A stretch of 60,127 bases of DNA from Bradyrhizobium rifense (GTDB lineage: Bacteria; Pseudomonadota; Alphaproteobacteria; Rhizobiales; Xanthobacteraceae): assembly GCF_008123425.1 (NCBI RefSeq), contig NZ_VSSS01000036.1, positions 1 to 60,127 of the forward strand. The letters run 5' to 3'. Within the stretch, counting starts at the first letter, position 1, and each line of letters begins with the position of its first letter. Shown piece by piece: positions 52,583 through 60,127 of the stretch. The notes below the pieces were generated by a model. That model had not been told where the DNA came from. It saw nothing but the letters and a program-made list of their open reading frames with translations, and did not search any database. The position numbers were made by a program, and so were the translations under genes.

Positions 52583-53785
52583 CTATCTATTCTTCTGTGC
52601 ACTCGATCCTGGTTTGCCGAGCAGCTGCTTGGAAAATTGAAAAATGCATTTTCGTCCACTTGTACGAAGAACCGTTCCAGTGGAGTTTTCCAGCATGCCA
52701 GCGGCCCGCCAAAAAACTGGAGTTCCGGGGCGCGTCGCGATAATTGTATGTTTCGGATCGCCTGATAGTCCCGTCGCGGTGACCCGAATTGTGCCATCTG
52801 CATCAATAAACCCATTGTAGGTAAGCGAGCCCGGCCTTCCCTCCCTGCCGGTTTGTCCGACTAACACGCCATTTTTGACCGTGCTCAGGAATCGATCCGA
52901 CCAACCAAGCTGCTGTCCCACTGGATCGCAAGATATTTTGGCATCCCAAAAGCCGTCGAAGGTTTTTACATTTTCCGGGTCAGGTGGTTTGAAGTAGATC
53001 AAGTCGCTAGATAGCGAACCGTAAACGTAGGGCTGCTGCTCATCTTTAGTGGCTCTCATGACTTCGTCTCGGACCTTACGAAACAGCGCTGAAATCTCCA
53101 GCCCCTGTATCTCGATGTTCGCAAGCAGAGATGTCGTGAAAGGACTATTCCGCCCTATGCCGTCGCTCGCGACCGTTCCGTCTTTTGCCGAAAATGCAAT
53201 CAGCACGTTTCCGGCGGGTTCGGTGGGCGCAAGGCCCTTGCTAACCGACCGATTAGCCAGGATGCTTTTTTCGGCAGCAGTGGGCGGCATACTGACAGTG
53301 ATATTCTTGAGAGATTGAACAAATGGATTGTCCCGGCAGGCATCCAATATAATAAGGCCGAGCTGACTAGCTTTGGCGACCTGCGCATTTAGCGAACGAA
53401 CGCTAACCGCCTCACTGGGGGCGTCGGCTTGAGTTGCTAACTTAGCATCTACGGGAATCAGCCAGTTCTCCCCGTTCGCCTCAATGCCGTGGCCTGCATA
53501 AAAAATAACAGCCATTCGAGCACCTTCGGCTTGCTTGCCGAATTCAATAACAGCTTCATTCATCTGGGCTACATTTGCATCGTTAAGCCGAGTGACTTTG
53601 AAGTTTAGTCGCTCTAGAGCAGACGCTACGTCGTTGGAATCTCGCGTTGGGTTGGCGAGCTGGGGAACGTTTTGGTAGGCGGAGTTACCGATCACCAACC
53701 CGTACCGGTCCGCTGCGCAACTAATAGTAGAAAATGTTATACAGAGCAGCCACGAACAAATGAGCGCACCAAAATAACGGGGCAT
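52583..53785 (-). CDS. Exported caspase-like protein (peptidase C14), tail B
   Basis: This 400-residue protein has a signal peptide MPRYFGALICSWLLCITFST ending near CAA. The caspase-like domain (about 25-255) has His99 (YAGHG) and Cys150 (LDACRDNPF). It closely resembles that of the 41285 protein, e.g. ENWLIPV, SVRSLNAQVAKASQLGLII and GRNSPFTT. The tail (about 285-400) has FDGFWDAKISCDP and a WRAAGMLENSTGTV region, a compact beta domain different from tail A. The start at 53785 gives a signal peptide; a longer frame to 53980 adds poorly conserved residues. Confidence 0.82.
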   Translation of the reverse strand: MPRYFGALICSWLLCITFSTISCAADRYGLVIGNSAYQNVPQLANPTRDSNDVASALERLNFKVTRLNDANVAQMNEAVIEFGKQAEGARMAVIFYAGHGIEANGENWLIPVDAKLATQADAPSEAVSVRSLNAQVAKASQLGLIILDACRDNPFVQSLKNITVSMPPTAAEKSILANRSVSKGLAPTEPAGNVLIAFSAKDGTVASDGIGRNSPFTTSLLANIEIQGLEISALFRKVRDEVMRATKDEQQPYVYGSLSSDLIYFKPPDPENVKTFDGFWDAKISCDPVGQQLGWSDRFLSTVKNGVLVGQTGREGRPGSLTYNGFIDADGTIRVTATGLSGDPKHTIIATRPGTPVFWRAAGMLENSTGTVLRTSGRKCIFQFSKQLLGKPGSSAQKNR

Positions 53786-54124
53786 GGCGTAACTCCGTTT
53801 GTTCCCGAATGCGAAACCCATCTTGTCTTGTTTCGCGCCGCCCATTTTTCTTGAACGGACGACGCACCGGTTACGGCATGCACAACGCATATCGCGGGCA
53901 TTACAGCGCTCACTAGGAGCTCGCGGTCGCCAACAACACCGCTTAATCCGAAGTGGCCGCTCTTGCACCATGGTCGACAAATCCAGCCTTCTTCATTTGT
54001 AAGCTGGATCGCGATCCTTACCAAACGCAAGGGGATGACCATCGCGTATCGGCCTATCGAAATGACAGCCGCGCTGCCCTTGTTTGGTGAATCCTCATTA
54101 CCGACCAATTGCACGGCAACCTAC
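53786..54124. other. Intergenic, no recognised gene
   Basis: This is 339 bases upstream of the caspase-like gene. Several ORFs of 60-125 codons cross it on both strands, without recognisable domains or initiation signals. Confidence 0.4.
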
Positions 54125-54300
54125 CTCCAGAAAACTCTAAAGCGTGTAGGCGATAATTTAGTGTAGCGCACGGTGTGCTGTATGTTTTTATGCCCAGGTA
54201 GTCGTGACCCTTGTTGGCAAGAGCGTAGTCGCAAGCATGTCGCAGCATGTGTGGATGGGCCTTGAAACTAATGTCAGCAACGACGATCTGCCGCGCGGCA
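54125..54300 (-). pseudogene. Tyrosine recombinase C-terminal remnant
   Basis: FKAHPHMLRHACDYALANKG plus HDYLG in one frame, then HKNIQHTVRYTKLSPTRF in another, copies the end of the 56973 recombinase (LQFKAHPHMLRHACGY, YLGHKNIQHTVRYTE). The segment between GHD and YLG is deleted and the frame breaks. It is a decayed second copy of the same kind of gene 2.7 kb away. Confidence 0.75.
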
Positions 54301-54514
54301 GCCGTTTTCTCCCTAAACCATACAGCGCCCATGAAATCGTCGCCGCTCTTCGCGACCTAACCGGCCCCGCCTGACATCACTGTAATCGAGCGCCCCAAGT
54401 CAAGCTGTGTGCGGTTGGTCAGTTGCTGACCAACGCTCGGAGAGCCGGAATGTTTGCTTCTGGGAGATAAGCCGACTAAGGCGAAGCAGTCTGCCAAGGG
54501 CGGCTTGTGACCCT

Positions 54515-55490
54515 GGCTGTGTGAAAACGCCGTGCCTGCTATGATTCCCGCACTGAATCGGCGGCGGCTGGCATGACGCGTTTCGTTCAAAGGGCTGATC
54601 GCGGGCAATCGACTTTGTTGCCGGAATGCCTGGACGACTGGGTTGCAGATGACAATCCGGTTCGCGTGATCGACGCCTTCGTTGCGGCCCTTGATTTGGC
54701 TGAACTGGGGTTCGGTGGCGTTGAGCCTGCCGGGACAGGTAGGCCGTCGTATCATCCGGCCGCGCTCTTAGGGCTCTACATTTACGGTTATCTCAACCGT
54801 ATCCATTCGAGCCGCCGGCTTGAGCGTGAAGCTGGCCGCAACGTCGAAGTGATGTGGCTGCTCGCCCGGCTTGCGCCCGATCACAAAACGATTGCCGATT
54901 TCCGCAAGGACAATGGTCCCGGCATCAAAAAGGTCTGCGCGCGCTTCGTCAAGGTGTGCCGCAAGATGGGCTTGCTCGCGACAGCCAGCGTCGCCATCGA
55001 CGGCAGTAAATTCAAAGCGGTCAATAATCGCGATAAGAACTTCACGCGCGGCAAAGTCGAGCGGCGGCGCACGCAATTGGAGGAGAGTGTTGCGCGCTAT
55101 CTCGCTCAGCTCGATACCGCCGACCGGCAGGAGCCGTCGGAAACACTGGAGTTAAAAAAGACCCGGATCAAAGAACGGCTCGAAAATCTGACTGTTGAAA
55201 TGGCGAAACTCGCAGCGATTGAAAAACAGGTTCGGGCGTCGCCTGACCAGCAAATCTCACTGACCGATCCCGACAGCCGTTCGATGGCGACGAGCGGGCG
55301 CGGTTCCGGCGTCGTTGGCTACAATGTGCAGGTCGCCGTAGATACCGAGCACCATCTGATTGTGACGCATGAGGTGACGAACAGCGGCTCGGATCGGGCT
55401 CAGCTGGCCAATGTGGCCAAGCAGGCGAAGGCTGTTCTCAAGACCGGACCCATAGCAGACTTCGTCCTTTCGCGAGGTGGGTAGACCGAC
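54515..55490 (+). mobile_element. Truncated IS1182-family element
   Basis: The left side carries GGCTGTGTGAAAACGCC, typical of IS1182 ends, followed by the transposase start at 54573. The right end and the last third of the transposase are missing; the transition to non-IS sequence is about 55455-55490. Confidence 0.6.
54573..55484 (+). pseudogene. IS1182-family transposase, 3' truncated
   Basis: 303 residues remain out of a usual 450 or so. The start MTRFVQRADRGQSTLLPECL, a catalytic-domain Asp in VAIDGSKFKAVNN, the coiled region ERLENLTVEMAKLAAIE and VGYNVQVAVDTEHHLIVTHE are standard for the group. After AKAVLKTG the sequence leaves the family pattern and stops, so the second and third catalytic acidic residues are partly lost. 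Confidence 0.8.
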
Positions 55491-55524
55491 TAAGCTGCCA
55501 CCACTAAGCCACGGGAACTAGTGC

Positions 55525-56511
55525 ATGAGGCGACGGGAATTCATTACTCTCGCGGGCGGCACGGTTATCGCTTGGCCCCTCGTGGCACAAGCCGAGGTGA
55601 AGGCTTTACTTGTCCCCCGTATTGCTTATCTCGGAGCGTCTAGCCCGGCATCGCTTGATCCGCGTCAAATCGAACAGTTCAAAGTTGGGCTGATAGAAAA
55701 TGGACTGATCGATGGCCAGAATGTCACGGTAGATTACCTGTGGGGTGAAGGTAGCCCGGACAGGCTACGGCAACACGCAGCGGATCTGGCGAAACGGAAT
55801 CTCAGTGCAATTGTCACAGCTGGTCCACAGCCGCTACGAGCATTGCTTGAGGCCAAAGTAAGTTCGCCCATTGTGTTCGCCATTCTGAGCGATCCGATCA
55901 GCGATGGATTTGTACAAAGCCTGGCGCGGCCCGGCGGAAATATCACGGGCCTTTCTATGATTGGTACCGATCTGGAGAGCAAGCGATTACAAATTTTGAA
56001 GGAGGGTGTACCGGGTATAACAAAAGTCATGCTTTTGCATGACCCGACCATGCGCTCGACCGTTGGCTTGGAACGGGCGCAATCCGGCGCAAGCGGACTA
56101 GGGCTAGAGATATTGGTTGGTAAGGTAACAGAAGTGGACAAACTTGGCGATATTTTCGCCGAGGCCATGCAGCAAGACGTGAATGGCGTCGCCGGATTAG
56201 CGTCTCCGTTGATCAACTTCAACCGCAAACGGTTGATCGACCTATGCTCCCAATATCGGTTGCCTTCGATTTGGGAAGCGATAGCCTACATCCGCGATGG
56301 CGGCCTTATATCCTATGGTCCCAGTTTTCCGGAAATGTACCGGCGATCCGCCGGATACGTTGCTAAAATCCTCAAAGGGATTAAGCCAAGTGATCTCCCG
56401 GTAGAGCAGCCAACCAAGTTTGAACTTGCAGTCAATTTAAAGACGGCAAAATTATTTGGGCTGGAGATCACGCCAACGCTGCTGGGCCGCGCCGACGAAA
56501 TAATAGAGTAA
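55525..56511 (+). CDS. ABC-type substrate-binding protein (PF04392 type)
   Basis: This 328-residue protein starts MRRREFITLAGGTVIAWPLV, the standard signal sequence of this large rhizobial group, and has IAYLGASSPASLDPRQIEQF and PIVFAILSDPISDGFVQSLARPGGN, the hallmark. It is thought to bind an amino acid or similar ligand. No permease or ATPase gene is near, so it is an orphan passenger. It begins just after a truncated IS. Confidence 0.85.
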   Translation: MRRREFITLAGGTVIAWPLVAQAEVKALLVPRIAYLGASSPASLDPRQIEQFKVGLIENGLIDGQNVTVDYLWGEGSPDRLRQHAADLAKRNLSAIVTAGPQPLRALLEAKVSSPIVFAILSDPISDGFVQSLARPGGNITGLSMIGTDLESKRLQILKEGVPGITKVMLLHDPTMRSTVGLERAQSGASGLGLEILVGKVTEVDKLGDIFAEAMQQDVNGVAGLASPLINFNRKRLIDLCSQYRLPSIWEAIAYIRDGGLISYGPSFPEMYRRSAGYVAKILKGIKPSDLPVEQPTKFELAVNLKTAKLFGLEITPTLLGRADEIIE

Positions 56512-56526
56512 TCAATATCCGCTTCT

Positions 56527-56753
56527 GGTCGATTGTGTTGCAAAAGTCGAAAGTTGCAGGCCGCAAGATTCTTCGCGAAAACACTAAGCAGCGAGCGATC
56601 GCTGATTCGTATGAGCTCAATCGCGTTACCGAAGTCGCCTGTGAATTTTGCGTGAGGCCGTGAGGTCCCTCGCATCTTGTACGCGAAAGTCGCGCCCACG
56701 ACCCGCAGAATTTTGGTCATCGGCGAATATCGACTTTTGCAACAATATCGGCC
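56527..56753. mobile_element. MITE-like element with 24-bp terminal repeats
   Basis: The left end GGTCGATTGTGTTGCAAAAG plus TCGA and the right end, read on the other strand, GGCCGATATTGTTGCAAAAG plus TCGA agree at 21 of 24 positions; the inner 15 bases TGTTGCAAAAGTCGA are perfect. Between them are about 180 bases with no complete gene. No clear target duplication was seen. It could be a MITE or the ends of a decayed IS. Confidence 0.6.
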
Positions 56754-56972
56754 CGGTGGCGACGTTCGGTCCGCCTCAGAAATGGTCTGCTGATCGGGGG
56801 AGACCGGGAGTAACAAAGCGGCAATCAAACCGACGTTATTGACCCACAATAGACATCCGGTTCGTGACGCTATCTGTCCGGGAAAGGGTACTAGGTTGCC
56901 AAATCATCGTGGCGCTTTAGACGAATTCGGTACTCCAGGCGGACGTCTGCTCTCGACGCCAAAGCGGTCTAG
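56754..56972. other. Intergenic, likely IS-associated remnant
   Basis: This is 219 bases to the recombinase stop. The sequence TCAGAAATGGTCTGCTGATC followed by GGGGGAGACCGG and a TTATTGACCC end looks like the intergenic pieces that often border IS remnants in this lineage; no gene is seen. Confidence 0.4.
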
Positions 56973-57566
56973 CTAGCGCCAAAAGTTCTTGAAACGGGTA
57001 GGCGACATTTCTGTGTAGCGGACAGTGTGCTGAATATTCTTATGTCCTAAGTAGGCTTGCACCGCGCGCGTGTCATGGCCTTTGTTAGCCAGCGTGTAGC
57101 CGCAAGCGTGTCGCAACATATGTGGATGAGCTTTAAACTGCAGCCTTGCGGCCGCTCCTGTTCGCTCAATCATTCGAGCGAATCCTGCCGTGGTAAACGG
57201 CGTACCGCGCTCCGATGTAAAGACAAACGGCGATCTTGGTTGCTGCTCTCGCTGAAGCTTACGCAACGCACGTAGCTCATCTCCGAGAATGGGGTGCGTG
57301 CTCGGCGTACCTTGTTTGACCCTCCGGACGTGAAGGTTGGCTGAAGAGAATTCGATTTGATCCCAGCGCAGATCGGTCAGCTCCGAAGCGCGTAAGCCGT
57401 GTCGATAAGCCACGAGGATCATAGTGCCATCGCGATGCCCGTAGCGATTGGCCTTGGCAACATCGATCAAGATCTGCACTTCGTCATCGGTCAGATACTC
57501 TCGTGTCCGAAGCTCTGCATTCTTGCGGCGAATAGGCATGACTGTTCGTTTTACGATGGCTGGCAT
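56973..57566 (-). CDS. Short tyrosine recombinase
   Basis: This 197-residue protein consists of the catalytic domain only. Arg59 (YRHGLRASEL), His149-x2-Arg152 (HMLRHACG), His175 (YLGHKNIQHT) and Tyr184 (VRYTEMS) are intact. It lacks the N-terminal core-binding domain of ordinary integrases, like FimB/FimE-type inverting recombinases. A decayed relative lies at 54125-54300. It may promote inversion or transposition. Confidence 0.85.
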   Translation of the reverse strand: MPAIVKRTVMPIRRKNAELRTREYLTDDEVQILIDVAKANRYGHRDGTMILVAYRHGLRASELTDLRWDQIEFSSANLHVRRVKQGTPSTHPILGDELRALRKLQREQQPRSPFVFTSERGTPFTTAGFARMIERTGAAARLQFKAHPHMLRHACGYTLANKGHDTRAVQAYLGHKNIQHTVRYTEMSPTRFKNFWR

Positions 57567-58070
57567 CGCATTTCTCCGTGCTGATTTGGCCGTGTTTATC
57601 GGCGGTTTGAGTGTGAACTGTTCGAAGAACGGCTGTTTTACGAACTTGCAAACTGCTTAGTTCTGAACGCAAAGACCGAGAGTCTTGCTGTAGTGGCTTC
57701 AGCTCCAAAACTATACAGCGCAATTGTTTGCGCATTGGGAGGCGTGGTAGTGGAAGGTCAGGTCGTGATCAGGCGGGCCCATCTACGTGAAACCACGTAG
57801 CCCAGGTCAAGAAGTGATGCTCTCCGAGCGATACATATCGAGTCCCAACGTCTTTCCTTGGTTGGTTTGTTATTGTCCCGAATGACGCCAACAGAGGGCC
57901 GGGGCGGCATGAGCTGCCGCCGTCATGACCAACCCACTCTCACGCGCGTGAAAGCTTGAGTGGTACGGGCAGGTCGTTGATGGCACAGTGCGACCCGGCA
58001 GAATGCAATCTGCCGAGAGGCGACAACACGATGAGGATAGATTCAGTGGCCACTTTAGGTCCGCTTTAGA
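57567..58070. other. Intergenic, nothing recognised
   Basis: This is 504 bases between the recombinase gene and the broken minus-strand gene. Short ORFs only; the 57988-58239 plus-strand ORF overlaps the pseudogene and is not convincing. No RNA gene seen. Confidence 0.4.
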
Positions 58071-59476
58071 CTATGAACCCGCTTGGGACGAGGATGCTGG
58101 CGGCTTGGTGATTGACACGGCTGTACCGTACCAGCATTTTCCGTCAGGTCCCCAGTTCGGCCATGATGCCGATAGCCAAGGCTTCGAGCGGCAGATATTA
58201 GGTTCGTCTATCCTTAGCCGGAGATTACAACATGTGTAGAGCCGACATGGGCTACTGCGGGCCGCAGAAGTTTCGACGAAGCCCTGCTGAGTAAGATGAA
58301 GAGAAACATAGTGAAAGATAGCGTGAATCGTCGGAAGTCCGTCTTCCGGGTCGCGTCCATTGGCCGTCGAAGGTGGCCGGATGGAGATCAGAACATCATG
58401 CTGCAGTTGATCGAAAGCACCAGATTCTTCCTGCTTCATGGCACAAGACGGAATGCGCTGTAGGATGTCCTGCACGGAAGCGCCGCTTGCTATGTCTGCA
58501 ATCATCGCCAGTTCAAAGAACGGGTCTTCCTGGCGCATCTGGAATGCGGCTCTCGCCGCGGCAACGATCTGCCGCATGGCGATAGCCATTATGCCGTTGC
58601 CATTAAACTCCATCTCAAGCGCATGAAACTGCGCCTCAAGTGTTAGCCCGCCCTGCTTGAGTGCCACGCCAACTGAATTTCGCAGCACCGCCATGGGATC
58701 ATTTCCCTGCGCGGCAGCATCGATCGTAAGATTTCGGGAAATGCCGCAGGTGCATCGCTGCTTTGAAGCGCCGCCAGGATGCATGCAAGCAGGCCGTCTT
58801 CATTGACGTTCGGTGCTAGATGCTTACCAAGGGCAGCCGCCACCTCGTAGGGAAAGATCGGCGCAGGCACGATCTGAGCTCCTATTTGAAGGGCATGTAC
58901 GACCCGCTTTTCCAGCAGCCACGCCGCGCTTTCCATCAACTCCAGCGTTCCAATCAAAACGTCTATCGTCTCGGTCTGGCTTATGTCTTTTGCAATATCC
59001 CCTTGGCACGAGCACAGAAGCAAGCACTTCGCTCCCGGAGTGAACGACGGGACGCACACTACAAGAAGTGAGCTGGATAGAGACTGGGTTTTGGATCAGC
59101 CTGCTCGCAGGCTCATTATTGCGACGGGTCTCTGCGAGATAAGATAGCAGCGTTCTTAGATGTTGCACCTTGTCCGCTGGCAATGTTCTTGACCCAACGC
59201 TGGCGCCATCGTTCCCGATAGTAGCTCTGAAGCAACGCCACAGCCCCATGGTATTGATAAAGGCAGCAATGCTACTGTTGATATGTTGTGCAGGAAATGT
59301 ACATATTCGTGGAAAAAGAACCCGAAGTCAGCAGCGGTCGGAAACTGCAACACATTCCCCAAAGGATCATAGACGGGCAGCGCCGCAGACATGCGGATGA
59401 TCATTGCTTGCGGCAGATATCCTGCGAGAACGGTCATTTCTTCTTCGCGGTCAGAGTCAGTACGGTCGTCCGCCAT
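58071..59476 (-). pseudogene. Broken gene with HExxH motif
   Basis: On the minus strand a protein starting MADDRTDSDREEEMTVLAGY reads to about 59250, with FFHEYVHFLHNIST, an HExxH zinc-peptidase-type motif. The frame then shifts (FINTMGLWRCFRATIGNDG-like), and again near 59059 (DVLIGTLELMESAAWLLEKR) and 58784 (LEMEFNGNGIMAIAMRQIVA). At least three frameshifts make it a pseudogene, about 430 codons originally. I do not recognise the family. It is divergent from the DUF5131 gene. Confidence 0.6.
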
Positions 59477-59580
59477 GATGCCTCACGTGCCGCGGTTTCC
59501 GTTATATATCCGTCGTCCACAAAAGGGATCACACTCGGGAATCATTGAATTTGTTCTTTTTTTTTGTTCTACCCTTGCGC

Positions 59581-60123
59581 ATGGCCGATTCTACTCAGAT
59601 CGAATGGACTGACTCGACGTGGAACCCAGTTACGGGGTGCACGAAGATTACGGCCGGTTGCGACTTCTGCTATGCCGAACGCTTCTCAGAACGCTTTAGG
59701 GGTGTACCAGGCCACCCGTTCGAGCAAGGTTTCGACTTGACGCTGCGGCCAAAACGCCTCGATCAACCGCTGCATTGGCGCGAGCCTCGCCGCATATTCG
59801 TAAATTCAATGAGCGACCTCTTCCACAAGGAGGTGCCGGTCTCCTTTATCGATACCGTGTTTGATACGATGGAAAATGCCTCGTGGCATACTTATCAGGT
59901 TCTCACAAAGCGCAGTTCGTTGATGGCTCGCTATCTGCGCAACCGTTACGGAACGAAGTTGGCGCCACCTCACATTTGGTTGGGTGTTTCGATCGAAGAT
60001 GCCAAGAATGCCGTGCGGTTGAAGCATTTGAAAGCCGCACAAGCGGCGACGAAATTTGTTTCGTTTGAACCGCTAATCGGCCCAGTCGGTGATGTCGATT
60101 TGGAAGGTGACCTGCTCCCCTGA
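59581..60123 (+). CDS. DUF5131 (phage Gp37/Gp68-like) protein, truncated
   Basis: This 180-residue protein begins MADSTQIEWTDSTWNPVTGC and has a radical-SAM-like C-x6-C-x2-C (CTKITAGCDFCYAE). Segments RPKRLDQPLHWREPRRIFVNS and MSDLFHK follow. The family usually goes on for 60 or more residues beyond VGDVDLEG with a VIVGGESG motif; here it ends as DLLP then stop. The loss of the C-terminus suggests an insertion or junction at about 60108. Confidence 0.8.
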   Translation: MADSTQIEWTDSTWNPVTGCTKITAGCDFCYAERFSERFRGVPGHPFEQGFDLTLRPKRLDQPLHWREPRRIFVNSMSDLFHKEVPVSFIDTVFDTMENASWHTYQVLTKRSSLMARYLRNRYGTKLAPPHIWLGVSIEDAKNAVRLKHLKAAQAATKFVSFEPLIGPVGDVDLEGDLLP

Positions 60124-60127
60124 AACG

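Noticed and set aside
54190..54210. GCCCAGGTAG resembling the start of tRNA-Phe, a possible att copy
   Set aside because: It is the reverse complement of the YLG codons of the decayed recombinase; the match is to the 5' end of the tRNA and only 10 bases long.
34641..60127. CRISPR array or cas genes accompanying the caspase-like proteins
   Set aside because: No regularly spaced direct repeats and no Cas motif were seen; the caspase proteins carry signal peptides, unlike CRISPR-linked CHAT peptidases.

Overview
The window looks like part of the chromosome of a Rhizobiales alphaproteobacterium, most probably Bradyrhizobium or a close relative. This is inferred from the high G+C, the protein families, the hairpin and dispersed repeats, and the order hisD - UPF0262 - low-molecular-weight phosphatase - maf - yacG - tRNA-Phe. 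No database search was possible, so names rest on motifs and family resemblance.

Positions 1-34,580 are chromosomal backbone with accessory metabolic islands. Positions 135-7,346 hold a compact C-P lyase cluster: divergent phnF, then phnGHIJKLMN, with a Pho-box-like site and a perfect 12-bp-arm inverted repeat between phnF and phnG. No phnCDE transporter, phnO or phnP lies here. A PPOX-type flavoprotein follows. From 8 to 30 kb come an SDR, a metY-hydrolase pair, an IclR regulator divergent from a six-gene aromatic or meta-cleavage-like operon (Bug binding protein, flavin reductase, FAH protein, HpaH-like hydratase, RidA, amidohydrolase), a chemoreceptor, a luciferase-like monooxygenase, a Tat-exported dioxygenase-like protein with a ferric-reductase-like membrane protein, two proteins with cyclic-nucleotide-binding-type domains, tRNA-Thr(GGT), a chloroperoxidase-like hydrolase and a TetR/SDR pair. 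From 30.3 to 34.3 kb is the conserved DUF2948-hisD-UPF0262-phosphatase-maf-yacG block.

From tRNA-Phe(GAA) at 34,504 to the window end lies an integrative element or a composite island. An integrase and an AlpA-like protein abut the tRNA. They are followed by a ParB-like protein and a P4-type primase-helicase that carries a frameshift. Base composition is lower in G+C and many genes are unrecognised. The right half (52-60 kb) is a graveyard of IS110, IS1182, tyrosine recombinase and MITE-like remnants and broken genes. The right attachment site was not found.

The most unusual part is 41.3-53.8 kb, which has three exported caspase-like (peptidase C14) proteins. A large one (1141 aa, with a CxxCH haem-attachment-type motif) heads a plus-strand operon with a DUF1353 protein and two exported unknown proteins. 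Two smaller caspase paralogues with near-identical heads and unrelated tails flank this operon on the minus strand. This is the best candidate for an undescribed system: a periplasmic caspase module carried on a mobile element.
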